Shown in pieces: positions 36,783 to 45,350 of a stretch of DNA of 64,000 nt (position 1 is the stretch's first letter; every line of letters starts with the position of its first letter). Below the pieces are notes generated by a model. That model did no database searches. It had not been told where the DNA came from and saw only the letters and a list, made by a program, of their open reading frames with translations. The stretch is from NCBI GenBank assembly GCA_039555135.1, contig CP114179.1, positions 3,162,001 through 3,226,000 of the forward strand, in the 5' to 3' direction. Position numbers and translations under genes: made by a program. The stretch is from Phycisphaeraceae bacterium D3-23. GTDB lineage: Bacteria > Planctomycetota > Phycisphaerae > Phycisphaerales > Phycisphaeraceae.

Positions 36783-36810
36783 AGGCCAAGGGATTTAGAT
36801 CCCTTGGCCT
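36783..36810 (+). other. Stem-loop between the two exbD genes
   Basis: An 11-bp perfect stem with a 6-nt loop lies within the operon with no T tract. It may act as an mRNA processing or stability element that lets the two ExbD copies be made at different levels. Confidence 0.55.
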
Positions 36811-36826
36811 CAGACCTGGACACCCC

Positions 36827-37339
36827 ATGGCCGACGAAAACGACATCATCCTCCCCGACGAAGATGTGGAGAACATCCAGCTCGTCCACCACACCTCCCA
36901 GCGCAAGAAGCGTAGGATCAACGACGACGAGATGGAGCTCCAGCTCACGTCCATGATCGACGTCATCTTCCAACTGCTGATCTACTTCGTCATCACCGCG
37001 AACTTCACGATCGACGAGGGCACGCTCAAGGCGTCGATGCCCGGCCAGAGCGCGCCTGCCGACACCGACAATCCCGACCCCCCGATCTTCATTGACCTTA
37101 AGACCGGCGACGACGGGCTGACCTACACCCTCACCGTCGACAACAAACAGGTCCCCGGCGGCGCGAGCGAGCTCTACGGCTACCTCCAGTCTCAGGTCGA
37201 TACCAACAAGTTCAACATCGACGACGACTACCAGATCCGCCCGCAGGGCAACGTCCGCTGGCAGCACGTGGTCAATGTCTTCAACGCCTGCACCCGCGCG
37301 GAACTCGAGAAAGTCGGCTTCGCGACGCCCAACCAGTGA
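36827..37339 (+). CDS. exbD: ExbD / TolR-family protein (second copy)
   Basis: A 170-residue protein with a longer, acidic cytoplasmic head and a membrane segment around LTSMIDVIFQLLIYFVI, in which Asp45 takes the role of the proton-carrying residue. The periplasmic domain begins GTLKASMPGQS. It differs enough from the first copy that the two probably form a heterodimer or serve different VWA partners. The next gene starts about 98 nt later in the same direction. Confidence 0.92.
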   Translation: MADENDIILPDEDVENIQLVHHTSQRKKRRINDDEMELQLTSMIDVIFQLLIYFVITANFTIDEGTLKASMPGQSAPADTDNPDPPIFIDLKTGDDGLTYTLTVDNKQVPGGASELYGYLQSQVDTNKFNIDDDYQIRPQGNVRWQHVVNVFNACTRAELEKVGFATPNQ

Positions 37340-37437
37340 CCGGGGGGCCCCCGGCGTCGCTCTACCCCCGGGGGCGCGCTAGGATGAGTCGGGGGTTTGC
37401 GCTTTCGCCCGTGGGGGCACGACACAGGAATCTGAAA

Positions 37438-40400
37438 ATGAACGTACCCGCCGCTTGCCGACAAACCCTCCTGGGGCTTTTGCCCGCGTTGCTGCTGGCT
37501 GGCCCGTCGTTTGGGCAGATGGAGGCGCTGCGCGACCGCGACGACCAGTTCATCCAGGGCATGCGCGAGGAGGGGTTGTCTGACCTGCTGGGGCGGTTTG
37601 TCGAGCGGGTCGGCGACGAAGACATGGACCCGGTCGCCAAGGCGCAGCTCGTGATCGCGCAGCAGGAGTTTCTCGCCAGCGAGAGCTTGGCCCGCGCGGT
37701 GGAGCTGTCGTCGCAGGACCCGGCCCAGGCCGAGGCGGTGTTCCGCGAGAGCCGGTCGGCCTACGAGGGGCTGATCGCTGCGCAGCGGCAGATGATTTCG
37801 GACAACGCGCAGGACGAGCGGGTCCCGATGTGGCAGACGGACCTGGCGGCGATGCTGCTGGAGACCTACCTGCCGACGTATCACAACAACGCGGTGTGGT
37901 TCTACGAGTTTGGCATTCCGTCGCCCGAGCAGACGAAGGCCTACGAAGACAACATCGCGCTGGCGTTCGAGATGGTCGCCGATGCGCGGTACCGGCTCGA
38001 GCGGCTGGTCGACCGCATGGCGCGTGACGGCGGTGTGCTTCGGGCGGAGCTCGAAGAGATGGGCATCTTCTTCGACCTGCGTGAAGAATACGACAAACGG
38101 CGCACGCCGTTCTGGTACGCGCACTGCGCGTACTACGCCGCGCAGTTGCCCAACGAGCACCCGTATTTCCAGAATCTGGGCGGGAGCCAACTCGTGCGCA
38201 ATCAGGCGGGTACGGTCGACGCTGAGCGTGACCGCTTGCTGGGCCAAGCCGAGGCGGCGGTGCTGGGCGGGCTTCTGAATGATGCGGACATCGCGACGAC
38301 GATGCGTTTGTTGGCGGGCCGGGTGCTCGTCGCGTCGGGCGACCCGGACCGTGTGGACGAGGGCATCGCGGATTATCTTGAGGCGGTGATGACCGGCTCG
38401 GCCGACAGCTGGCAAGGCTTCCTCGCGTCGCTCGCCAAGGCGCGTGGCCGGGCGGCGACCGGCGAGATGGATACCGCGACCGAGATCCTCAACGGGATGG
38501 CGCGTCACCCTTTTGTGACCCAGCAGTTGGTGCGCGGCAACATCTACCCGCGTCTGCTCGCGGCCGACCTGATGCACCGGATGCTGCTCGAACCCGCCGA
38601 GCGGGCGCGCGGCGCCGACCGCACCGCGCTGATGGCCGAGGCCTACGAGATGCCTTACCTCGGGCTGATCGCCGACGAGCAAAACCGCTTTGCGCCGTTC
38701 CTCTACACCCGCTGGGCCGAGCAGGTCGGCCCGGAGGAAGACCCCGCGTCGCTGCCCCCGGCCGTGCGTATGGGGATCGGCCAGATGAAGAGCAGCGCGG
38801 GCGCGGCGATCGCCAACGAGTTGATCCGCCTGGCGCAGGTCGACCCGACCGCGAACTACCCGATCCCCGCCGAGCGACAGCGTGAAGAGCAGCGGCGGGC
38901 GCAGCAACGCACCCAGGCCGAGGAGGACCTTGACCGTGCGCTGGCATTTAACGAGACACTGGTGGGTGAAGAGATCGACGGCGCGCTGCGCGACCGCGGG
39001 CTGATGAACCTGGGCTTCAACAAGTACTACCTCGCCGAGCTGGCGAAGTACTACGGCGGCGGCGGGGGGAACGCCGACCTGATCGAGCGCTATTTCGAGG
39101 TCGCGCAGTACTGGGCGACGATCGGGATCGAGTACCCCGGCTCGCCCTTGGCCGAGGACGCGACGACCTACGCGGTGTCGCTGCTGCTGAACTTTGATCG
39201 GATGTCGAACACCGGGCCCGGCGGCGTGACGAGCATCCGCTTCCGCGATGCGTACCGCGACGCGGCGGACGTGCTGTTCGCGAACTGGCCGCAGAACGAT
39301 GCGGCGCATAACGTGCGGGTCTACACCGGTTTTTATGTCTATGAGCTGGCGGGCGATCTGGACAAGGCCATCGAGGTCTACGGCGGGATGCCGCGCGAGC
39401 ACCCGGACTACTACGAAGCGCGTCGGCAGATGATCCTGGCGATGCAGAAGCAGTACGACGACGTGAGCGACGAGATGCGTCAGCTGGAGCTGACCGGCGC
39501 TGCCGAAGACAACGACGCGTCGCGCGACGCGTTGGCGCGGGCCCTGGGCCAGCGGGCAGAGGACTTGGAGCGTATGCGGCGTGAGCTCTTGACGGCTGCG
39601 GAGTTTCTGGAGCTGCACGCCTCCGAAGCGATGGAGAACGCCGAGGACGCGCGTCGGCGATTCTCCGCCGCGACCGCGCGGGCCGGGTCGCTGGTCGCCA
39701 TCGCGGCGATGGAGTCCGACGGCGGCGACGCCGAGGCGGCGCTCGACCTGCTCGAAGGGTTCGAAGACGACTACAGCCCCGCGGGCGGCCTCTCGAACCT
39801 TGTGGCGCAGCAGGCCAACCCCGAGCAGGCCGCCGCGCAGCTCGACGGCCTGATCCAGTCGGCGCAGGAGCGGCGGATCCTCTCGCTCGTGCAGTCCGCA
39901 CAGCTCGATAACGAAGACGACCTCAGGCGCATCGGCGATGCGGCCCAGGCCATGATCGAGGCCTACCCCGACGTCGCGGCGGGTGTGGTCAACGGCGTGC
40001 TGCGTCGTATCGAAGACCAGATCAAGACCTTCGTGAAGGCCCGCGAGGAGGCGTTGCTCCCCGTCAACCGGGCCGACGCCCAGAAGAACATCACCAACCT
40101 CGCCAACGTCGCGGTCCAGCTCAGCCGGCTGCTTGTGGGGTGGGCCAAGACCAACGGCTACGCCGGGGCCCGGCTGCTCCCGTTCGAGCTGGGCATGTGC
40201 AAGGCCCTGTTGCTCGCCGAGCGCCCGGGCGAAGCGATCCCGCTGATGCAGGACTGGCTCGCGATGTTCCCCAACAACTTTGATGTGGTTATGCTCACCG
40301 GCGACTGCATCGTCGCCGACGCACGCAAACGCGGTATCCGCACGCCCGAGACGCTCCAGCCCGGGCTCGACCTCTACTACAAGATCATCCTCTTCCACAA

Positions 40401-40596
40401 CGCCCAGCCCGGCGACAAGCCGCCACGCTTCTGGACCGCCTGGCTCAAGGTACTGGAGACGATGGAGTACGCCGGCGGCGACCTGGCCGGGCTAATCCGC
40501 GAAAAGGTGCGCATGCTCCAGAACCGCGTCGACCCCGAGCTCGGCGGGGAGGAGTTCAAGGCCCCAATCCTCGAAATCTTCGGCCGCAACCTGTAA
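37438..40596 (+). CDS. Large exported helical-repeat (TPR) protein
   Basis: A 1,052-residue protein from the ATG at 37438 (AGGAA 8 nt upstream) with a signal peptide ending GPSFGQ. The rest is alpha-helical repeat of tetratricopeptide type, with recurring A/L/Y spacing. A Gln/Arg-rich coiled segment occurs at about 480-500, and a Gly-rich run (YYGGGGGN) lies mid-protein. No catalytic motif is visible. Its place at the end of the VWA-Exb operon suggests an assembly scaffold in the periplasm. The 1,056-codon frame on the opposite strand is a codon-bias shadow. Confidence 0.8.
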   Translation: MNVPAACRQTLLGLLPALLLAGPSFGQMEALRDRDDQFIQGMREEGLSDLLGRFVERVGDEDMDPVAKAQLVIAQQEFLASESLARAVELSSQDPAQAEAVFRESRSAYEGLIAAQRQMISDNAQDERVPMWQTDLAAMLLETYLPTYHNNAVWFYEFGIPSPEQTKAYEDNIALAFEMVADARYRLERLVDRMARDGGVLRAELEEMGIFFDLREEYDKRRTPFWYAHCAYYAAQLPNEHPYFQNLGGSQLVRNQAGTVDAERDRLLGQAEAAVLGGLLNDADIATTMRLLAGRVLVASGDPDRVDEGIADYLEAVMTGSADSWQGFLASLAKARGRAATGEMDTATEILNGMARHPFVTQQLVRGNIYPRLLAADLMHRMLLEPAERARGADRTALMAEAYEMPYLGLIADEQNRFAPFLYTRWAEQVGPEEDPASLPPAVRMGIGQMKSSAGAAIANELIRLAQVDPTANYPIPAERQREEQRRAQQRTQAEEDLDRALAFNETLVGEEIDGALRDRGLMNLGFNKYYLAELAKYYGGGGGNADLIERYFEVAQYWATIGIEYPGSPLAEDATTYAVSLLLNFDRMSNTGPGGVTSIRFRDAYRDAADVLFANWPQNDAAHNVRVYTGFYVYELAGDLDKAIEVYGGMPREHPDYYEARRQMILAMQKQYDDVSDEMRQLELTGAAEDNDASRDALARALGQRAEDLERMRRELLTAAEFLELHASEAMENAEDARRRFSAATARAGSLVAIAAMESDGGDAEAALDLLEGFEDDYSPAGGLSNLVAQQANPEQAAAQLDGLIQSAQERRILSLVQSAQLDNEDDLRRIGDAAQAMIEAYPDVAAGVVNGVLRRIEDQIKTFVKAREEALLPVNRADAQKNITNLANVAVQLSRLLVGWAKTNGYAGARLLPFELGMCKALLLAERPGEAIPLMQDWLAMFPNNFDVVMLTGDCIVADARKRGIRTPETLQPGLDLYYKIILFHNAQPGDKPPRFWTAWLKVLETMEYAGGDLAGLIREKVRMLQNRVDPELGGEEFKAPILEIFGRNL

Positions 40597-40770
40597 ACCA
40601 GAACGCTAAGGCACGACGCGCCATTGACGTTGTGCTGGCTCAAACGACCTTGCCGGTGGCCTACGGACACCGGACCCGTCTACACTGTTGCATCGCAAGC
40701 CCACCGACGTCCTCGCGCCGTCGTCGGCTTACCCCGCGATCATCCTACGCCCTAGTTTTCGGAGCTTCTC

Positions 40771-41844
40771 ATGGACTACCGCACGATCCCCGGCACCGAC
40801 CTGACCGTCTCCCTCCTCGGCTTTGGCAACTTCACCTTTGGCGTGAACTGGTGGGTCGATGTCACCGACGACGAAGCCATCGCGATCCAAAACGCGGCCA
40901 TCGACCGTGGCGTCACCTTCTTCGACACCGCCCCGGCCTACGGGAACTGGCGGGCCGAGAAGCTGATGAAGGACACCATCGCCTACGCGGGCCGAGACAA
41001 GATCGTCGTCTCGACTAAGTTCGGCTACGCCCTGCAGAAAGACCCCGGCGAAGAGGGCAGCCACCGCGAACGCCGGCAGGACTTCTCCAAGCAGGCGATC
41101 CTCGACGAGTGCGACCTCTCGCTCAAGAACATGGGCATCGACTGCATCGACCTGTACCAGGCGCACAACCTCAAGCACGCGCACTACACCGACGAGTTGT
41201 TTGGCGCGATCGATGAACTTAAGAAGGCCGGCAAGATCAAGTACTGGGGCGTCGCGCTGGGCCCGGCGATCGGGTGGCGCGAGGAGGGGCACGCGGCCGC
41301 GCTGGAGCACAAGGCGGATGTGATCCAGACGGTCTACAACATGTATGAGCAGGACCTTGGCCGAGAGTTTGGCGAGTGCTGCGAGCACGTCAACCACGGC
41401 GGGGTGATCGCGCGGGTGCCGACCAACTCGGGGATCCTCGACGACGAGTTCGACGACCCCAGCTACGTCTTCCCCGAGACGGACCACCGCAAGTTCCGCG
41501 ACCGGAATTGGCTGGTGTACGGGCTTCAGAAGAACGACATGGTCCGGCCGATGGCCCAGTCGCTGGGGCTCAACCTGCGGCAGTTCGCGATGCGCTGGCT
41601 GGCGATGCAGCCGGCGATGGTCTCGATCGAGCCCAACATCCTGAACGTCGGCGACGTCGAGGACTACGCGGTCGGCTGCACGGGCGAGCCGCTCCCGGCC
41701 GAGATGGTCGAGCAGATCAGCGCGTGGTACGCGGACGACTTCGGCCTGGGCGATGCGGCGCATCCCTGCGACCACAAGAGCACTTTCGCCGAGGATGGCA
41801 AGGTGCGCAGCCAGTACGTGCAGCCGGTGGTGTCGATGGCGTAG
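40771..41844 (+). CDS. Aldo/keto reductase
   Basis: A 357-residue NADPH-dependent oxidoreductase of the aldo/keto reductase barrel. The catalytic tetrad is intact: Asp52 and Tyr57 (FDTAPAYG), Lys83 (STKFGY) and His132 (LYQAHN). The family reduces aldehydes and ketones. The substrate is not predictable. The gene stands alone between the large TPR gene and a REP pair. Its C-terminal extension (about 300-357) contains a Cys-Asp-His-Lys motif of unclear meaning. Confidence 0.9.
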   Translation: MDYRTIPGTDLTVSLLGFGNFTFGVNWWVDVTDDEAIAIQNAAIDRGVTFFDTAPAYGNWRAEKLMKDTIAYAGRDKIVVSTKFGYALQKDPGEEGSHRERRQDFSKQAILDECDLSLKNMGIDCIDLYQAHNLKHAHYTDELFGAIDELKKAGKIKYWGVALGPAIGWREEGHAAALEHKADVIQTVYNMYEQDLGREFGECCEHVNHGGVIARVPTNSGILDDEFDDPSYVFPETDHRKFRDRNWLVYGLQKNDMVRPMAQSLGLNLRQFAMRWLAMQPAMVSIEPNILNVGDVEDYAVGCTGEPLPAEMVEQISAWYADDFGLGDAAHPCDHKSTFAEDGKVRSQYVQPVVSMA

Positions 41845-41875
41845 GTTGCCCAGGTTCGGGTGTGCGAACCCGCCT

Positions 41876-41948
41876 GTTTAGCCGTCGCCCAACGGGCGGC
41901 GCGACCAAGCCGACATACCACGCGCCGCCCGATGGGCGACGGCTCAAC
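41876..41948. repeat. Inverted pair of REP-like elements, family B
   Basis: Two 28-nt copies (41876-41903 and 41921-41948) face each other across a 17-nt spacer and can form a long hairpin just after the aldo/keto reductase stop. The rest of the 41845-42071 gap shows nothing else of note except a -10-like TATACT at 42061-42066. Confidence 0.85.
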
Positions 41949-42071
41949 GTGATCGTTTTGCACGGATGATTCCGCCCACTTAGACGGCAGGCAGGCATGT
42001 CTGCCCCACGTTTGAGAATGTGCTTGGCGTGATTTTCAGCGGTTCGACGCCTCGTCGGTTTATACTTGGGC

Positions 42072-42653
42072 GTGCCCGAAGCGACCGCACAACGCGAGCC
42101 GGTGCGTGGCGAGGGGGTCGCGGGGCGTGTTGCCGACGACCTGCTGGCCCGGGTGATGGCGTTTGAGCTGGACGACCCCGAGTCGCCGATGCCGTTTACG
42201 AAACGGCTGGCGCGCGATAACCGCTGGCCGCTTGCGTATGCGATCCGTGTCGTGCGGGAGTATCGGCGGTTTGTGTTCCTCGCGATGCGCGCGGGGCATA
42301 CGGTCGTGCCGTCCGAGCAGGTCGACCAGGCCTGGCACCTGCACCTGCTCTACACGCGCAGCTACTGGGACGGGCTCTGCGCCGATGTGCTGGGCCGGCC
42401 GCTGCACCACGGCCCGACGCGCGGCGGCGAACAGCACAAGCACGAAACGCTTTACCAGCAGACGCTCGACAGCTACGCGCGTCTGTTTGATGAACCGCCG
42501 CCGGGCGATATCTGGCCCGATGTGCATGAGCGCTTCCGCGTGGCGCACACGGGCACGCATGTGTACACGGGCGACTATTGGCTGATGCCTCGGCCCGGCG
42601 TGTGGTGGCGTCGGCTCCGGGGGCTCTTTACACCATCCGGGGGACGGCGATGA
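42072..42653 (+). CDS. Glycine-rich-domain-like (GRDP-type) protein
   Basis: A 193-residue protein with the motif EQVDQAWHLHLLYTRSYW (about 83-100). This motif is typical of the glycine-rich domain-containing protein family, in which the His and Trp residues are conserved. Family function is unknown in bacteria. The stop overlaps the next gene's start (ATGA at 42650-42653), so the pair is translationally coupled. Such proteins are often found next to TIGR04222-type membrane proteins. The start is GTG 42072 or TTG 42066; TATACT at 42061-42066 would place transcription start at the GTG, so the message may be leaderless. Confidence 0.65.
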   Translation: MPEATAQREPVRGEGVAGRVADDLLARVMAFELDDPESPMPFTKRLARDNRWPLAYAIRVVREYRRFVFLAMRAGHTVVPSEQVDQAWHLHLLYTRSYWDGLCADVLGRPLHHGPTRGGEQHKHETLYQQTLDSYARLFDEPPPGDIWPDVHERFRVAHTGTHVYTGDYWLMPRPGVWWRRLRGLFTPSGGRR

Positions 42654-43525
42654 CGATGTTTGCGATGAGCGTGCTCGACCTGCCGGGCCCGAAGTTTCTG
42701 ATGCTGTACGGCGGGCTTCTAGTGCTGTCGCTGGTCCTGTGCGTGTTGGTGGTCGTCTACGGGCCGCGTCTCGACCCGCCGCCGATCGAGGTGGAGGAGG
42801 AAGGGCTCGATCCCTACGACGCGGCGTACCTCGCGGGCGGCCGGGCCCGGCTGGCGGAGGCGGCGGTAGCGTCGCTGGTGCAGGGCGGGTATGTGCGGGT
42901 GTCGCTTGCGAAGTGGCTCAAGGCGGTTCAGCCGCTGCCCGACGATGCGCCGCAGGTCGAGCGCGATGTCTATGCGGCGGCGGCCGCGCGGGGGCAGCTC
43001 AAAGACATGCGCGACGCGGTGCGCGGCGCAGCCAATGTCATCCGTTTCCGACTCGTGGAGCAGCGTTTGCTGTTGTCGTTTGGTTGGCGGTTGGCGATCA
43101 AAGCCATCGCGGGCGGTGTGTACCTGCCGGTGCTGGCGTTGGGGATCGCGAAGATCAACGTCGGGCTGGGGCGGGATCGGCCGATCCTGTTTCTGCTGAT
43201 CCTCTGCCTGGCGACCGTGGTGCTGATGTTCGGCCCGGCCAGCGCGGTCCGCACCTCACGGGCCGGTGCCAGGCTGCTGCGTTCAATGCGCCGGGCGACG
43301 CCGTCGTGGGACGGGCGGACGAAGGTCGGCACGGGTGCCGAGCAGGCGGCGCTCGCCTGCGCCTTGTTCGGCGCGTCGGCGGTGGCGACCGGCGGGCTCG
43401 CTGACATGGGCTTGTTCCTGAGCCCGCCCAGTTCGTCGGGCGGCGGCTCGGGCTGTTCGGACAGCGGGTGCGGCGGGGGTGGTGGCGGTGGCGGATGCGG
43501 CGGGTGTGGTGGGTGCGGTGGCTGA
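42650..43525 (+). CDS. TIGR04222-type membrane protein with Gly/Cys-rich tail
   Basis: A 291-residue protein with a membrane segment near the start (about 18-40) and the TIGR04222-type motif DPYDAAYLAGG (about 55-65). Two more membrane segments lie in the middle. The C-terminal 35 residues are almost only Gly, Ser and Cys (repeated CGG). Such tails are characteristic of the family and are suspected sites of modification or metal binding. Partner gene upstream, overlapping start. GGGGGA precedes the ATG. The function of the family is not known. Confidence 0.8.
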   Translation: MTMFAMSVLDLPGPKFLMLYGGLLVLSLVLCVLVVVYGPRLDPPPIEVEEEGLDPYDAAYLAGGRARLAEAAVASLVQGGYVRVSLAKWLKAVQPLPDDAPQVERDVYAAAAARGQLKDMRDAVRGAANVIRFRLVEQRLLLSFGWRLAIKAIAGGVYLPVLALGIAKINVGLGRDRPILFLLILCLATVVLMFGPASAVRTSRAGARLLRSMRRATPSWDGRTKVGTGAEQAALACALFGASAVATGGLADMGLFLSPPSSSGGGSGCSDSGCGGGGGGGGCGGCGGCGG

Positions 43526-43616
43526 TCTTGCGTGTGCGATGCGCGTGTTTGCCGCGTGCGGCAGCCGGACCATTCATGCCCGGCTCGTGAACAACCGATG
43601 CGACTACAATCCGCCT

Positions 43617-44387
43617 ATGCCTGACGACGAACAACCCGGGGACCCCACACGCCGAGCGGGTGATGTCGACGATGTCGATGCCGACGCGCTGCCGACGGTG
43701 CATGAGACGCCGATCGTCAAGTGGCTGCTGGGGATCAACATCGTCGTGTACCTGATCGACCAGTCGCTCCGCGTGTCGCTGCACACGGTCTACGGCTCGT
43801 CCACGTCGGGCTACTTCACCTACCACGGCAACTTCAACATCGAGCAGGCGATGAACCAGTGGCAGCTCTGGCGGCTGTTCACCTACCAGTTCCTGCACGG
43901 GAACCTGTTCCACCTCGTGATGAACATGATGGCGCTCTACGTGTTCGGCCCGATGATGGCCAAGTGGTGGGGGGCTCGGCGGTTCCTCGTGTTCTATCTG
44001 TTGTGCGGCGCGTGCGGGGCGTGGCTCATGGCGATGCTGACCTACGCCGGGCTGCTCTCGACGGCCGGCGGCTCGGCGGGCTGGCTGGTCGGGGCGTCGG
44101 GGTCGATCTTCGGCCTGCTCGTCGGCGTCGCGCTCGTTGCACCGTCGCTCGAAGTCAAACTCATCTTCCCGCCGATCTGGCTGACCGTGCGCCGCCTCGC
44201 GTTCATCTTCGGCGCGATCTCGCTGGGCGGGCTGCTGATCGACTGGAACGGCGGGGGCAACGCCGCGCACCTGGGCGGCGCGTTCTTCGGGTATGTGCTG
44301 ATCAAGCGCCCCTGGACCCTGGACTGGGCCGACCGCGATGCGCCCAAGCTCGAGCCGCCGGGCGACGACGGCAACGACGAAGCGTGA
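43617..44387 (+). CDS. Rhomboid family intramembrane serine protease (first)
   Basis: A 256-residue membrane protein with six or more hydrophobic segments and the rhomboid signature: LVGASGSIFG (catalytic Ser in GASGS), NAAHLGGAFFG (catalytic His), and the earlier HLVMNMMAL loop. Rhomboids cut single-pass membrane proteins within the bilayer. The start at 43617 is preferred because the upstream frame overlaps the end of the previous gene. A -10-like TACAAT sits 7 nt before the ATG, which hints at a leaderless message. A hairpin follows the stop, and a second rhomboid gene comes next. Confidence 0.92.
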   Translation: MPDDEQPGDPTRRAGDVDDVDADALPTVHETPIVKWLLGINIVVYLIDQSLRVSLHTVYGSSTSGYFTYHGNFNIEQAMNQWQLWRLFTYQFLHGNLFHLVMNMMALYVFGPMMAKWWGARRFLVFYLLCGACGAWLMAMLTYAGLLSTAGGSAGWLVGASGSIFGLLVGVALVAPSLEVKLIFPPIWLTVRRLAFIFGAISLGGLLIDWNGGGNAAHLGGAFFGYVLIKRPWTLDWADRDAPKLEPPGDDGNDEA

Positions 44388-44400
44388 CGACGACGCGGAA

Positions 44401-44423
44401 GCCCACGCTCGCCGAGCGTGGGC
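44401..44423 (+). terminator. Hairpin after the first rhomboid gene
   Basis: A 10-bp perfect stem with a 3-nt GCC loop, closely related in sequence to the stem at 3688-3716. No T tract follows, so it may be a dispersed element with a secondary role in termination. Confidence 0.55.
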
Positions 44424-44448
44424 GTCGTGGAAGCGATAGGATTCCGAT

Positions 44449-44544
44449 ATGGGCTGGCAAGACCGACAATACGACCGCGGGACCGGCGGGTGAGGCGGCG
44501 GGCAGGGTGGTGGTTTCGCTACCCGCTTTAGCGGCAAGTCTGCC
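44449..44544 (+). other. In-frame N-terminal segment of the second rhomboid, cut by UGA
   Basis: An ATG at 44449 with AGGA 8 nt upstream opens a segment reading MGWQDRQYDRGTGG. It then meets UGA at 44491-44493 and continues in the same frame (GGGQGGGFATRFSG) straight into the rhomboid gene at 44545. The opening resembles the usual N-terminus of rhomboids of this type. Confidence 0.6.
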
Positions 44545-45330
44545 GTGACCTGGCTGCTCGTGCTGAACCTCGCGATCCACATCGTCAACGCGATCTTCGC
44601 GACCGGGACGCGCGTGGGACAGACGCCGTACTTCACGCTCTGGGGCAACTTCAACGTCAGCCAGGCCATCGAGGGCGGTCAGGTCTGGCGGCTGTTCACG
44701 TACCAGTTCCTGCACGCTGATTTTTTCCACCTGCTGTTCAACATGATCGGGCTGTACTTCTTTGGCCCGCTGCTGGAACGCTGGTGGGGCACGCGGCGGT
44801 TCGTGGTGTTCTACCTGCTGTGCGGCGCGAGCGGGGCGCTCTTGATGCTCGTACTCGTCTACGCCGGCGTCATCGGCAAGGGCGCGATGCTCATCGGCGC
44901 GTCGGGCTCGATCTACGGCATCCTCATCGGCGCGGCGGTGCTCTACCCCAAGATGCGTGTCATGCTGCTCATCCCGCCGATCCCCATGTCGCTGCGCACC
45001 ATGGCGCTGATCTTCCTGGGCATCTCGCTCTTCTCCGCGCTCGCCGGCTCGAACGACGGCGGCAACGCGGCCCACCTCGGCGGCGCGGCGCTCGGCTTTC
45101 TCTTGGTCAAAAAGCCCGGCGTCCTCAACTTCGCCGACCGACTGAGCCCGCAGGCGATCCAGGACGGCTACAACCAGGGCCGACACGAACGCAAGGTCAA
45201 AAACGAGCAGGCCACCCGCGAAGAGATCGACCGCATCCTCGCCAAGGTCTCCGAGCACGGCCTGCACTCGCTGACCAAAAAAGAGCAGAAGATCCTCAAG
45301 CAGGACACCGAGCGGCTGCGGAAGAACTAA
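44545..45330 (+). CDS. Rhomboid family intramembrane serine protease (second)
   Basis: A 261-residue paralog of the preceding rhomboid, with catalytic MLIGASGSIYG and NAAHLGGAALG. A C-terminal extension of about 70 residues is rich in charged residues (AEKVSEHGLHSLTKKEQK-like), a soluble tail lacking in the first copy. The GTG at 44545 is the first start after the UGA codon but has no ribosome binding site. A better start with AGGA lies at 44449, separated by one in-frame UGA (see that entry). Two rhomboids in tandem suggest related substrates in the envelope. Confidence 0.85.
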   Translation: MTWLLVLNLAIHIVNAIFATGTRVGQTPYFTLWGNFNVSQAIEGGQVWRLFTYQFLHADFFHLLFNMIGLYFFGPLLERWWGTRRFVVFYLLCGASGALLMLVLVYAGVIGKGAMLIGASGSIYGILIGAAVLYPKMRVMLLIPPIPMSLRTMALIFLGISLFSALAGSNDGGNAAHLGGAALGFLLVKKPGVLNFADRLSPQAIQDGYNQGRHERKVKNEQATREEIDRILAKVSEHGLHSLTKKEQKILKQDTERLRKN

Positions 45331-45350
45331 GCGAGCGCGATCTGCGAGAG

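Noticed and set aside
37228-40398. A 1,056-codon frame on the minus strand opposite the large TPR gene
   Set aside because: It has no recognisable domain, is rich in Arg, Val, His and Leu as GC-rich antisense frames are, and the plus-strand frame has a signal peptide and a good ribosome binding site.
43479-43616. Rhomboid start at 43479
   Set aside because: It overlaps the Gly/Cys tail of the preceding gene and lacks a normal N-terminus; the ATG at 43617 is the natural start.
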